Assembly: GCA_965205055.1 (NCBI GenBank)
Contig: OZ242030.1
Coordinates: forward strand, 4,216,001 to 4,280,000
Source: CBDBBY01 sp965205055
GTDB lineage: Bacteria > Pseudomonadota > Alphaproteobacteria > Rhodobacterales > Rhodobacteraceae
Reading direction: 5' to 3'
DNA: 64,000 bases
Numbering within the stretch: the stretch's first letter is position 1; every line of letters begins with the position of its first letter. The notes beneath the pieces were generated by a model. The model saw nothing but the letters and a program-made list of their open reading frames with translations. It did no database searches and was not told the origin of the DNA. A program made the translations under genes and the position numbers. Of the stretch, positions 34,221-43,009 are shown one piece after another.

Positions 34221-35450
34221 TCATGCCGCATTGCCCTCCCCTCTGTGCTGCCAAGGAGCTGTTCTCGGAAGGCGCCGTCCGTTCAGCTGCTTGCCTATGA
34301 AAGTGGATCGCACAAAGTAATGGTAGGTCACCAAGGTGATCGCGGCAGTCATGCCCAGCACGAGGGCGAACTTCACTCCGGCCGGAACCGGCCAGTCCGC
34401 GAACAAGGTCGGCAGCGTCATGACCAAGGGCGGATGCACGATGTACATCCAGTATGACGCGTCCGAAAGGTAGCGCCAGTAATTGCTGGGCATGTCCTGA
34501 TAGCGAAGGAAAAGTCCGAGAAAGCCGAATGCCAGAAAGCAGACCGTCGGCGCCAGGAACACGGTCGAGCCGATATGCGCGCCTGTCGCCGTCATGTCGC
34601 AGAAACGCTCGCCGCCGCACCCGGCGTCGACGAAATGGCGGTGCGCGAAGAAGCATGCGACTCCGGCGATGAAATACCGCCAGGCGGGCCGCTTGAAGGA
34701 CTCGACGACGTCCCGGCATTCGAAAATGAGCGCTCCGAAGAGAAAGAACACCCCGTAGATCGCCAAGACGCGGACCGGCGGCAGTAGGCTGCCGGTGAAG
34801 TCGATCGACCACGACCTCATCTGATATAGCGCTGCCCCGCTCAGAAGGATGAGCGCTGCCAATCCCAGCCGGTGCAGCGAGTTGGCGAACATGCCGAGGA
34901 AGCGGTCGCGGACGGATGCGGGAACACGGCGGAGCAACGGCGTCAAAAGGGCGGCGATGACGCAGAAGATAAGCAGATGGTACAGGAACCACAGGTGCAT
35001 GAGGATGTCTGCGGGCACGCCGTCCAACTGCAGAGCCGCCGGAGGCGTATCGGCGAACTGCCCGGCGTAAAGCACGGCGCCGGCCATCAGCGGCGCGACG
35101 GCCAGCCAGCCGACGATGAGCGGAACGCCGATGCGGCTCCACCGGTGACGCAGGAATTCCTTCGTTCCGCGCGTGCGGATCAGGTAGACCGCGAAGAAAC
35201 CGGAAACCAAGAAGAAGACCGGCATCCGGAAAACATGGATGAAATCGATGAGCCAATCAAAAAATGGACTGGTTCGCTCGTCTTGGTAGGGCCACGGGAC
35301 ATCCTCCGGAAGATCGGTGAGGTAAGTGATGGAAGCGTGAAACACGAGGCCCAGGAACATCATGGACGCGCGAAGGCGGTCGAGGGAGTGGTATCGGGGG
35401 ATGCGCGGCGCGGCGCCGCCTTCGGCCGATTGTGCGTGAATTCGGGTCAT
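34221..35450 (-). CDS. Acyltransferase-3 family membrane protein (OpgC-like)
   Basis: The 409-residue protein has ~10 membrane helices and acyltransferase-3 features: LDRLRASMMFLGLVFHASI near the N-terminus (the His is the conserved catalytic-type residue), FRMPVFFLVSGFF, RWSRIGVPLIVGW, LWFLYHLLI and a C-terminal SDASYWMYIVHPPLV. The RxxR-type and H motifs are those of OpgC/MdoC and related O-acyltransferases, which transfer acetyl or succinyl groups to periplasmic glucans or other envelope glycans. The acceptor here is unknown. The end lies four bases from the MITE, so the last residues may have been altered by that insertion. Confidence 0.85.
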   Translation of the reverse strand: MTRIHAQSAEGGAAPRIPRYHSLDRLRASMMFLGLVFHASITYLTDLPEDVPWPYQDERTSPFFDWLIDFIHVFRMPVFFLVSGFFAVYLIRTRGTKEFLRHRWSRIGVPLIVGWLAVAPLMAGAVLYAGQFADTPPAALQLDGVPADILMHLWFLYHLLIFCVIAALLTPLLRRVPASVRDRFLGMFANSLHRLGLAALILLSGAALYQMRSWSIDFTGSLLPPVRVLAIYGVFFLFGALIFECRDVVESFKRPAWRYFIAGVACFFAHRHFVDAGCGGERFCDMTATGAHIGSTVFLAPTVCFLAFGFLGLFLRYQDMPSNYWRYLSDASYWMYIVHPPLVMTLPTLFADWPVPAGVKFALVLGMTAAITLVTYHYFVRSTFIGKQLNGRRLPRTAPWQHRGEGNAA

Positions 35451-35924
35451 GCGAGCTGCCTCGCGGGCGCCCGACAGCGGCGGCGGGCAACCGGTCCGCG
35501 ACTCCCGCCTTCGGCCGTTGCGTCGGCTCGGATTCGCAGTTTTTCGCGAAGCGGCTTGCTGCTCATAGGGATCTTGGACTTGAAATGCCGGACGGGAATT
35601 CCGCTGCTCGGCCGCGGCCGCCCGGAACTGGCAGGCAAATTATTTCGTAAGCTATTGTGATCGCGCATCTCCCGTTGACTCGGAGCGGCCATGATACTGG
35701 ATCGCGCGGGCACTTCCAAAGAAATCTGCGACTCGAAACGGGTGCGTTCCTTTTTTGGAGAGTTGGCTGGTTCGGCGGTTTCGGGGTGGGTGGGTTTCTG
35801 TGTTCCGAGGTGTCGCTGGAGCAGCCGGAACGATTTTCTTTGAACAGCCGAACTCCGCGCACGCGGAGTTCGGCTGGTTGCCCCGGGGGTGTGCTTTCTC
35901 TCCGGCATTGATCCATTCCTTCGA
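35451..35924. other. Intergenic stretch with a strong hairpin
   Basis: About 470 nt upstream of the acyltransferase gene without a convincing gene. It holds a G/T-rich tract (35750-35830) and the hairpin given separately. It ends at a 55-bp dispersed repeat. Confidence 0.5.
35845..35876. terminator. 15-bp perfect stem-loop
   Basis: CAGCCGAACTCCGCG and CGCGGAGTTCGGCTG pair perfectly around a 2-nt loop (CA). No T-run follows on either side, so it is either a factor-dependent terminator or a repeat-type hairpin, not a classic intrinsic terminator. Confidence 0.5.
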
Positions 35925-35979
35925 GCTTCCGGCTCGTTCGTTCAGCCGATTGTTCTCCGGACAACCCGGGGCAGTTCAG
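35925..35979 (-). repeat. 55-bp dispersed repeat, copy C
   Basis: On the minus strand it reads CTGAACTGCCCCGGGTTGTC ... AACGAACGAGCCGGAAGC. It forms the last codons and stop of the toxin gene (ELPRVVRRTIG). Other copies: 19798-19852 and 51315-51369. Confidence 0.82.
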
Positions 35980-36469
35980 TCCGGCGCATCCGGCGGGCCA
36001 GAACGCGCCGCCGGGTATCCGAGCGGATGGACCAGGCGCCAAACGGCATTGCCCATCGTGACGCTTCACCATGTTCAACAGATCCTTTTTTTCCTGCCCC
36101 GATAAGCAAGTCCAGAGCCTTGTCCGTGAATGCGGCGCTGAAAGCGCCTTGGTAGCCGTCGGGATCAATATGGAACGACGTTTCCAAGAACTCGTGGTTG
36201 TACTCGTCCACAATCATCCAAAGCCGCATGTCCGACGCGAGACCCGCACGCTTGCGCTCGATCTGCGGAACCTCAATGGCAAGACGATCCTTGCGCGGCT
36301 CTTTGCCGGTGATCGGAATCCAGAAAAGATTGATGCGCCCGTCTTTGCCGGCATAGGCGGTCGCAAGCGCCGCGGGACGCGACTTGCGGGCGTTGTCCTT
36401 CCCGGCCTCGCGTTCTCGATGCCGGAGATATTCATACCGCCACACATCGCCCTTTTTGGGGCGCTTCAT
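35942..36469 (-). CDS. PemK/MazF-like toxin with an altered C-terminus
   Basis: The 175-residue protein starts KRPKKGDVWRYEYL and continues with KSRPAALATAY, LFWIPITGK and LAIEVPQIE, the strand order of the PemK/MazF SH3-like barrel (GDIW...R..LVL). RLWMIVDEYNHE and GAFSAAFTDKALDLL follow. Its ATG overlaps the antitoxin stop (ATGA), the standard order of antitoxin first. The last ~40 residues are Arg-rich and end inside a 55-bp dispersed repeat, so the native C-terminus seems to have been replaced. MazF-type toxins cut mRNA; whether this one is active is unknown. Identification rests on the fold pattern and the antitoxin. Confidence 0.6.
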   Translation of the reverse strand: MKRPKKGDVWRYEYLRHREREAGKDNARKSRPAALATAYAGKDGRINLFWIPITGKEPRKDRLAIEVPQIERKRAGLASDMRLWMIVDEYNHEFLETSFHIDPDGYQGAFSAAFTDKALDLLIGAGKKGSVEHGEASRWAMPFGAWSIRSDTRRRVLARRMRRTELPRVVRRTIG

Positions 36470-36711
36470 TCTTCCGCCGCGCCCTCGATGCCCGCGCGGC
36501 TGGCTTCGAGCATCGCCAGATGTTCGGCCGGCATGTCCGCCGCCGCGAATGCTTGGCGCTCGTCTTTCTGAAACCGTTGTTCGTAGTCGTGAATGCTCAT
36601 CAAGACAAAGCGCGGTTTCTTGTGCTTCGTGATGGCGACAGGTTCCTGGCTGGCCGCATCAAGAACGTCGCCAAGTGTCTGTTTAAGATATGTCGACGGA
36701 AAAGATCGCAT
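36466..36711 (-). CDS. Phd/YefM-family antitoxin
   Basis: This 81-residue protein begins RSFPSTYLKQTLGDVLDAA and continues EPVAITKHKKPRFVLMSIHDYE, the exact layout of Phd/YefM antitoxins: a DNA-binding N-terminal half with the KPRFVLMS strand, then a toxin-wrapping C-terminal helix. ATG 36711 has AGGAG seven bases upstream. It is coupled by a 4-nt overlap to the PemK-like gene. Antitoxins of this family repress their own promoter; a TGTCTGTTTTGTCTA sequence just upstream may be part of that promoter. Confidence 0.88.
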   Translation of the reverse strand: MRSFPSTYLKQTLGDVLDAASQEPVAITKHKKPRFVLMSIHDYEQRFQKDERQAFAAADMPAEHLAMLEASRAGIEGAAEE

Positions 36712-37104
36712 GGGGCAACTCCTTTCGTCTGAAATAGACAAAACAGACACTTTAGGCAAGGGTGGATGCTGAATTTTCCCAGAAAACCCACATGATCGGA
36801 CTTTGGCCGACCCCCGGCCATAAGAACGGATTCCGGGGCGTCCTCGCGCTCCGGGTGGCGATTTTCTTCGGACGCATGGATGATGCGCGGCGGCATCAAG
36901 CCCCCGATTGTATCCGACCGCCAGGCCGTGGACGCACGCCAAATCGACCCGCGCCCGCTCGGCGGCCGCGTAACGGCGCTTCTCCGCGTCCCTCGCTTCC
37001 GCCTTTGGCCCCTGAAAACAGGAGCCGAACACCATGAAGTCTGTCCATCCCAGCGCGGCGGGCAGCGCCTCCGGCATTTGACATGCCCGACCGAACCTGC
37101 GGAC
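36712..37104. other. Intergenic stretch, no gene recognised
   Basis: Upstream of the toxin-antitoxin pair. A minus-strand frame runs in-frame into the antitoxin but has no recognisable domain. An IS110 remnant follows. Confidence 0.4.
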
Positions 37105-37235
37105 TTGTCGGCACACAACAGATGAGGGACTCCGGCATCAAGCATCCCGCCGCCGGACAGGTGGCGACACAACCGACTTGGCGCAAGCTGCGCCCTCCGC
37201 AACGTGGACCGCCCGCAAACGCCATCCAATCGGCG
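37105..37235 (+). pseudogene. IS110-family transposase 3'-end remnant
   Basis: The sequence from GGCATCAAGCATCCCGCCGC through GACACAACCG to the CGCAAACGCCATCC end matches, base for base in many runs, the 3' end of the other IS110 fragment (minus strand, 52390-52510), including the non-coding tail after the stop. Only the last ~15 codons and the right end are left. Confidence 0.65.
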
Positions 37236-37249
37236 ACGGGGGACTGCGG

Positions 37250-37482
37250 CCTATCAATTTCCCGCGGTCGACTCTTCGTCCATTCCTTATGTCCTGAAGT
37301 CCCGGCAGAAGAGCATCATCGGTGCGAAGTCCGTCCAAGCGGACCGGAGCTTCCGGATTCCGAGGAGCGGCCGCCGCTTCGACAGCGGATTCGCGGACCG
37401 TCGGGTTCGGCGGCGAATTCGGCCATCCGACAGCAGGCCGCCAAGGGGCGGAACGCAGAGTCGAGTGTGTCCTATTGATAGG
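37250..37482 (+). repeat. 233-bp MITE-like element with CCTATCAAT ends
   Basis: Ends are inverted: CCTATCAATTTCCC at left, ATTGATAGG at right. A ~234-bp homologue in the opposite orientation lies at 61848-62081, and a solo end (GGGAAATTGATAGG) at 723-736. ACTGCGG / ACTGCCG flank the two ends, a possible imperfect target duplication. There is no coding capacity of note, so it must be moved in trans if mobile. Confidence 0.8.
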
Positions 37483-37641
37483 ACTGCCGCCAGAGAGGCG
37501 GCCCTCCTTCCTTCGGCGCGATGGCCGGGTTGCGGAGTCGGACAGTCCTCAGAGGCCTTTCCAGCTTGAGCCCGGCCGGTTGCCGGATGCAGATTGGCTC
37601 CGTGAGAAATATTTATCAAGTTGCGAGGGCGGCTTTGATTC

Positions 37642-38901
37642 TCACATTCGCCTCAGCGCGCCCTCGCGCTCATCGGCCCTTTCCACGATGTAATTCATCA
37701 GGCTGGGAATCCCGGCCTCGCACGAAACTTCGTGCCCGATCGAACTCCAGACCAAGCCAAAATCTCGAAGCTGATCTTCGAACCATGCCGCCGGATCAAT
37801 CCCGCCGCGCTCCTTCGCGAGCATTTTCAGTCCCGCATCAATGCTTCGCGAGACGACAGCTTCAAACGCGCCCGCAGAAATCGATTCCGTTTTCTGTGAC
37901 ACGAAGCGTCGTGCGACGGCTTCAGCCACGGGCAAAACGCCCGCCCGTCGAAGTTCCCGATATCGGCGGTCGTAGTAGTTGTTCGTCGCAACTTTGAATT
38001 CCTTCAAAGCTTGCTTCAGGATTGAATCGCCGATTTCGTTGCCGCTTCCCAGCTTGCCGGGCTCCTCTACAGCGGCCCCGTGCAGCTCGTCCCCGACAAC
38101 CTGAAGAAAATAGGGATAGCATTGCGCCTCGTTGACCGCCTTGTCCAAGGCATGGGCTTCGATGCCGTAGCCCATCCGCTCCAAGGGAATCCGGATGGAC
38201 TCACATGCCGCCGCATCGTCGAGGGGCCCAATGCCGATTCTTCTTAAACGGCCCCAGAATGTGGCTTCGATTCTGTTCAAGCGCGCCGAAATGTTCGGCG
38301 TTCCGGCAATGATCAGCAGCAGCGGCCAACCATCTCCGGCAAGCGCCTGCACATCGTTCAGGAATGCGCGAGCCGAGTCGGCATAGCGATCCAGCGTATG
38401 CGCCTCGTCAATCAGAATTGCCAAGCCATTCTCGGAACACCTCTTTTCCAAGACAGGTCCCGGCAATTTCTTGGCGGCCTCCGGGCGCGAATAGCTTATT
38501 CCCGATCCGAGTATATTCATGCTTGCCGAGAACCCTTCGTCAGCCAGAGCCGAAAATATTCCTGAATCCGCGAGCGCGCCGACGAGATCCTGATATGATT
38601 CGAAGCTTTTCTGATTCAATACTGCACATTCGATTTTGTCGTAGCGTTCACGAACTTGCGTCTGCGCCCATCGGAGCAGCACTGTCTTGCCGTTGCCGCG
38701 CGGACCGATCAAGGCGATGTTTTCCGTCGTTTTCAGGCCCGCTTCCAGATTGTCGAGTGCCGACGCGATCCTGTTTTTTTCTTTTTCGTGCCCGGCCAAA
38801 TACGGAGGGCTAATTCCTGCACCGGGCGTAAACCTTGAGTCACGGGGCTTGTTCATGCTCGGCCGTACATTCGCTCCAGTCTGGTGCGCGGACAATGCCA
38901 T
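37642..38901 (-). CDS. AAA-family ATPase (ORC/STAND-like P-loop protein)
   Basis: This 419-residue protein has Walker A LIGPRGNGKTVLL (~residue 63) and Walker B LAILIDEAHTLDRYAD (~residue 155), where DEAH is followed by RAFLNDVQALAG. LLLIIAGTPNISARL has a sensor-I-like position. A helical and winged-helix-like C-terminal half follows (YFLQVVGDELHGAA, then RRYRELRRAGVLPVAEAVARR). The layout resembles AAA_16/ORC-type ATPases that act as switches or loaders, often near mobile elements. The ATG at 38856 is an alternative start; neither has a clear Shine-Dalgarno. No partner gene is evident: downstream is MITE-like DNA, upstream a truncated ATPase on the other strand. Confidence 0.75.
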   Translation of the reverse strand: MALSAHQTGANVRPSMNKPRDSRFTPGAGISPPYLAGHEKEKNRIASALDNLEAGLKTTENIALIGPRGNGKTVLLRWAQTQVRERYDKIECAVLNQKSFESYQDLVGALADSGIFSALADEGFSASMNILGSGISYSRPEAAKKLPGPVLEKRCSENGLAILIDEAHTLDRYADSARAFLNDVQALAGDGWPLLLIIAGTPNISARLNRIEATFWGRLRRIGIGPLDDAAACESIRIPLERMGYGIEAHALDKAVNEAQCYPYFLQVVGDELHGAAVEEPGKLGSGNEIGDSILKQALKEFKVATNNYYDRRYRELRRAGVLPVAEAVARRFVSQKTESISAGAFEAVVSRSIDAGLKMLAKERGGIDPAAWFEDQLRDFGLVWSSIGHEVSCEAGIPSLMNYIVERADEREGALRRM

Positions 38902-39041
38902 GGATTTCGGATCGCTCCAACCAGCCAGACGGAAGCGGAACCAAGTTCAATTTCAACTTGGCCGGTCGGAAACGGCATGGTCTGCCATGTCATGACAAGA
39001 AGGTCTGAACAACGTGCTCTCGGCGGAAGTTCTTTGCGATT

Positions 39042-39694
39042 TTGAAGCTGCAGCGCATATTTTATCCTTTCTCAGCAATGGATTGGGACGAATTTGAGGC
39101 GTATTTGCGCCTGCAGAATATCTCCATTGAATACTTCAACATTTTGCGATTCTGTCTGAGTTCATCCATTTTCTGGAAACTCTCGGACAGAAGGGAATTG
39201 CGCGATGGCGGAACGGGATGGATTCCGACAGTAAGCCATCGCTCGACATACTGATTGAGCACCTCAAGTCTCACTCGCTGGACAAAGTCGGAATGAGCGA
39301 GGGCGTTCAAGCGACGTTTGAGGAATGCATCACCCGCTCGAAGGAACGGGAGCTCGCCGCGCTTCACTGCCCCGACACCTATGTCCTTGAATTGCGGGTG
39401 GATGACGGCGCCTATCGGCGGATCGACGAGCTGTCCGGCGGCCAAAGGGTCAGCGTCCTGCTTTCCCTGCTGCTGGAAACAGCAGACGATCGTCCGCTTG
39501 TCATCGACCAGCCGGAAGATGAACTCGACAACCGGTTTCTGTTCGACACGGTACTGCCGGCGCCGAAGAAACTGCGCGGGCGGCGCCAGGTGATCGTGGC
39601 GACGCATAATGCGAACGTCGTCGTGAACGGAGACGCCGACATGGTGATTCAGCTTGACGCGACGGCTCGACGCGGATGGGTGGCGTGCAGCGGG
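39042..39694 (+). pseudogene. C-terminal remnant of an SMC/TrlF-like ATPase, cut by ISAs1
   Basis: Two frames join near 39218. The first reads MDWDEFEAYLRLQNIS...ILRFCLSSSIFWKLSDRREL. The second has the ABC signature DELSGGQRVSVLL, Walker B RPLVIDQPEDELDN and H-loop IVATHNANVVVNGDADMVIQL. This is the distal ATPase half of a large RecN/SMC-like protein such as TrlF. The Walker A half is missing, a frameshift breaks what is left, and homology stops at VACSG (39694) where an ISAs1 fragment begins. It is clearly dead. Confidence 0.8.
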
Positions 39695-40296
39695 CCGATG
39701 TCGTGGCAGACCGTCGCGGTGCGCGTCTCCTCGCGCCCGTGTCCGCGATTGAATTCTTGATGCGAAAGCATTTTCCCGGCATTCCCGGGATCCGTGAGCC
39801 ATGTCTTCGCGTCCTTGCGGAGCGATCCCTGGTTGTCCTTCAGCGCCAGAACGCAGTCCCCGCCCTTGCCGATGATCCGCTCCGCGGCGTCGCGCTGCGT
39901 GTGCATCGCGTCCGCGGTCACGACCGCGCCCTTGACGTCCAGCATCTCGAGCAGAGCCGGCAGCGCCGCGGTCTCGTTCGACTTCTTGTCGACCGCGACC
40001 TGCCGGACGCCCTCCGACTCCAGAGCTTTCGCCCAGTCCGCCGCGAACAGGACCGGATCCAGCATCCGGAACAGCCGCGAGAACGAGTCGCGGCTGGGCG
40101 GGCCGTGCTCCGGACGCATGAATCGTCGCAGAAACTCCTCGTTGTTCCTCGCGAAATCCGCCATGTCGACGCAGGTCTGCCCGCCGCACAGGCTCGAAAG
40201 CACCGAGATCGCCGGCATCTCGTGAAAGTCGTGCCGCGTCGCGCTGCTCTTGCGCGGATCCTCCAACCCATTGAATATTATGCGCAATTTTTCCAT
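39695..40296 (-). pseudogene. ISAs1-family transposase with internal deletion and lost 3' end
   Basis: The frame starts MEKLRIIFNGLEDPRKSS and keeps SSLCGGQTCVDMADFA. It then jumps from EGVRQVAVD directly to KKSNETAALPALLEML. In the intact relatives ~40 residues lie here, between two similar segments (RQIAVDGK and GQVAVDKK), so recombination between these short direct repeats removed the first catalytic Asp region in frame. The C-terminus is also lost at CHDIGPL, at the junction with the broken ATPase gene. The left IS end (CTATCGCATTTGATTT) is at ~40370-40385. Confidence 0.85.
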
Positions 40297-40551
40297 CGCC
40301 TGCCTCTTCGCTCTGCTCCGGGCGGCTGGCGCCGCCTCTTTCGCAGAGCAGCATGAAGCAAGGGAAAATCAAATGCGATAGCGGTGGGAAAGACCGAGGA
40401 CAATGCAAGGGCAAACAGCCGTCGAGACGGGATCGGGAAGACCAGAGGGAGGTCGCAGCGCTTCAAAGCGCGCCAGTGCGATATGGACCCGGTCCGAGCA
40501 TCTCCATGAAGGCCGGCCGGAACCATCAATGCGACGCATCAAACAGGCCCC

Positions 40552-41786
40552 TAGGGCCTTCGCTTTTAAAAAATTCTGTTTTTCATTTCCGCCGCCTACT
40601 GGCACTCTTTGGTCAAAACAACAACGAAGAGCAGTGTCCGGAGGCAGAAGATGGAAAAATTACGCGCTATTTTTCAAGGGGTTGACGATCCCCGCAAGAG
40701 CAACGCCACGAAGCATGACTTGATCGAGATGCTGGTGATCGCCCTGCTGGCGACGCTGTCCGGCAAGTCGTCATGCAGCTCGTTCGCCCGGTACGCGAAG
40801 GTCAAATACAAGTTTTTGAAGGGATTCCTGGAGCTCAAGGGCGGTCCGCCGAGCCACGACGCGTTCTCCGACCTGTTCAACGCTCTCGATCCGGAGCAGA
40901 TGGCGGCCGCTCTGACGGAATTCGCGAAGATGCTGCTGGCGGCGCTTCCGGGCGGTCCGGCGGATCAGGTGGCGATCGACGGCAAGGTGCTGAAGGGCGC
41001 GATCCTGGACGCCTCGAGCAAGTCCGCGCTGCATCTGGTGCAGGCGTTCGAGCCCGGGGCAGGACTCGTTCTCGGCCAAGTGAAGGTCGACGGGAAGTCG
41101 AACGAGATCACGGCGCTCCCGGCCCTTCTGAAGATTCTGGATCTGGCCGGGCGCACGGTGACGGCCGACGCGATGCACACGCAGCGCGAGGCGTCGGCGC
41201 TGATCGTGGAGAAGGGCGGCGACTACGTCCTTCCTGTGAAGGGCAACCAGAAGTCGCTGCGCGAGGACGTGCGGGACTGGTTCGCCGATCCGGAGGCGCA
41301 GGAGGAAATGCTTGAATATCAGCATGTCGGCTGCGGGCACGGGCGCATCGAGACGCGCGTCGCGACGGTCTCGCACGATGTCGGCTGGCTGCAGGATCGG
41401 CACGACTGGCCCGGCCTCAAGGCCGTCGGCAAGATCGAAGCCGTCCGCGAACTGAAGGGCAAACAGGAGCGTGCGGTCCGCTATTTCATCATGAGCGCGG
41501 AGATTTCGCCGGAGCGTCTGCTGGAGCTCGTCCGCAGCCACTGGAAGATCGAGAACTGCGTCCACTGGGTTCTGGACGTCGTCATGGACGAGGACCGAAT
41601 GCGGAACCGGACCCTGAGCGGGCCGGAGTGCCTCGCCGCCATCCGGCGCATCGGCCCGGACATCGTGCGCCTCATGGACGACGACTACCCGCTGAAGGGG
41701 CGGATGGAGATCGCCGCCATGAGCGACGAATATTTGCTCGGAATGCTGGCCAACGCGATCGGAAAATTTTAAAAGCGAAGGCCCTA
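40552..41786 (+). mobile_element. ISAs1-family insertion sequence, 1235 bp, intact
   Basis: Perfect terminal inverted repeats TAGGGCCTTCGCTTTTAAAA / TTTTAAAAGCGAAGGCCCTA. AACAGGCCCC occurs just outside both ends (40542-40551, 41787-41796), a 10-bp target duplication. It contains one intact transposase and is therefore a recent insertion. Confidence 0.92.
40651..41772 (+). CDS. ISAs1-family transposase
   Basis: The 373-residue DDE transposase is complete. Its elements are MEKLRAIFQGVDDPRKSN at the N-terminus, QVAIDGKVLKGAI (first Asp), VTADAMHTQREASA (second Asp), KGGDYVLPVKGNQKSL, CGHGRIETRVATV and the C-terminal SHWKIENCVHWVLDVVMDED (Glu). ATG 40651 has GGAGG seven bases upstream and lines up with the start of the other ISAs1 copies here. 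It is of a different subfamily from the two degraded copies (28806 and 40296), which are closer to each other. Confidence 0.94.
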   Translation: MEKLRAIFQGVDDPRKSNATKHDLIEMLVIALLATLSGKSSCSSFARYAKVKYKFLKGFLELKGGPPSHDAFSDLFNALDPEQMAAALTEFAKMLLAALPGGPADQVAIDGKVLKGAILDASSKSALHLVQAFEPGAGLVLGQVKVDGKSNEITALPALLKILDLAGRTVTADAMHTQREASALIVEKGGDYVLPVKGNQKSLREDVRDWFADPEAQEEMLEYQHVGCGHGRIETRVATVSHDVGWLQDRHDWPGLKAVGKIEAVRELKGKQERAVRYFIMSAEISPERLLELVRSHWKIENCVHWVLDVVMDEDRMRNRTLSGPECLAAIRRIGPDIVRLMDDDYPLKGRMEIAAMSDEYLLGMLANAIGKF

Positions 41787-41884
41787 AACAGGCCCCGGAC
41801 ATACCTTTTTCGACCGTAGCATCCGTGATATCGTATTGCGTTAGCTTGTGGCAGTGCGGGGAGCGGTCAACTTTGCCGAACGAA

Positions 41885-43009
41885 ATGCCAATCACGCCGG
41901 CTGTCTTGACTTGGGCGCGTCGGCGGGCCGGTTACTCCTTGGATGCCGTCTCCGAACGTTTTCCCAGAATTGAGAGATGGGAAAACGGAGAAAGCTTTCC
42001 GAGCTATCCGCAGCTGGAAATTTTGGCAGACAAATTCAAGGTGCCCGTTGCAGTTTTCTTCTTTCCCGAGCCACCTGACCTGCCTCCGGTCGAGGAGTCA
42101 TTCCGCACCCTGGAGCCGACGCAATTTGCCGAGATTCCGCCACGAATTCGTTTGCTCCTGCACAAGGCGCAATCATTCCGCATGGCCCTTGAAGAGCTGC
42201 ACGGGGGCCGCAACCCCGCACGGCGCCTGATCACAAGGAATCTCGAGTACGAACCAAACCGTTCCATCGAGTGGAACGCCGCTCAGGTGAGAGACTATCT
42301 TGGCGTCTCATTCGCTCAGCAAACGGCATGGGATAGCGCAGCAACTGCGCTTGGCGAATGGCGAAAGGCGCTATTCGACGTCGGCATCCATGTATTCAAA
42401 GACCAGTTCAGAGAGCCGGGCTATTCCGGGTTCTGCCTGTATGATAACGAGTTCCCGATCATTTATGTCAATAATTCGACGGCGAAGACCCGTCAGATCT
42501 TCACGCTGTTCCACGAGCTGGCGCATCTTCTCTTCCGAACCAGCGGCGTCGATGCGACAAGCGACGAATTCGTTGATGGCCTTTCGCCGGAAAACCGGCG
42601 GATCGAGGTCATCTGCAACAGCATGGCGGCGCGGATAATGGTGCCGCGAGATTGGCTTGACGAAGCGATCGACGATTTGCCTCCGGACCGGGCCTCGGCT
42701 CAGCGCTTGGCAGAGCGCTTCAGCGTGAGTCTGGAGTTTGTCTATCGGGAATTCCGCAATCGAGATCTGATCACTTCGGGCGAGTACGAGCACGCTGCGA
42801 GACAGTGGGCCGAACAGTTCCGCAGCGGGAATGGGGGCGGCAATCACTATTACACGAAGATTGCTTATCTGGGCACGGAGTATATCAACCTTGCGTTTAG
42901 TCGATATTACCAAAACCGGATCGATTACAACCAGCTAGCCGACTACCTCGACATGAAGCCCCGGCACCTGACCCAGCTTGAGAACTATGTTGCGCGGACG
43001 CAGCCTTGA
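41885..43009 (+). CDS. XRE/ImmA-type metallopeptidase antitoxin-like protein
   Basis: The 374-residue protein starts with a helix-turn-helix (VLTWARRRAGYSLDAVSERF, then IERWENGESFPSYPQLEILADKFKVPV), typical of XRE. It continues with an ImmA/IrrE (COG2856) zinc peptidase domain, where TLFHELAHLLF gives the HExxH zinc site. FGVS-like and VSLEFVYREFRNR helices follow. Such fused XRE-COG2856 proteins are the regulatory partners of DUF4411 PIN toxins, and the following gene is that toxin, overlapping by TTGA. A TTG at 41873 is an alternative start. The right ISAs1 target duplication lies only ~90 bp upstream, so the promoter may have been affected. Confidence 0.88.
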   Translation: MPITPAVLTWARRRAGYSLDAVSERFPRIERWENGESFPSYPQLEILADKFKVPVAVFFFPEPPDLPPVEESFRTLEPTQFAEIPPRIRLLLHKAQSFRMALEELHGGRNPARRLITRNLEYEPNRSIEWNAAQVRDYLGVSFAQQTAWDSAATALGEWRKALFDVGIHVFKDQFREPGYSGFCLYDNEFPIIYVNNSTAKTRQIFTLFHELAHLLFRTSGVDATSDEFVDGLSPENRRIEVICNSMAARIMVPRDWLDEAIDDLPPDRASAQRLAERFSVSLEFVYREFRNRDLITSGEYEHAARQWAEQFRSGNGGGNHYYTKIAYLGTEYINLAFSRYYQNRIDYNQLADYLDMKPRHLTQLENYVARTQP

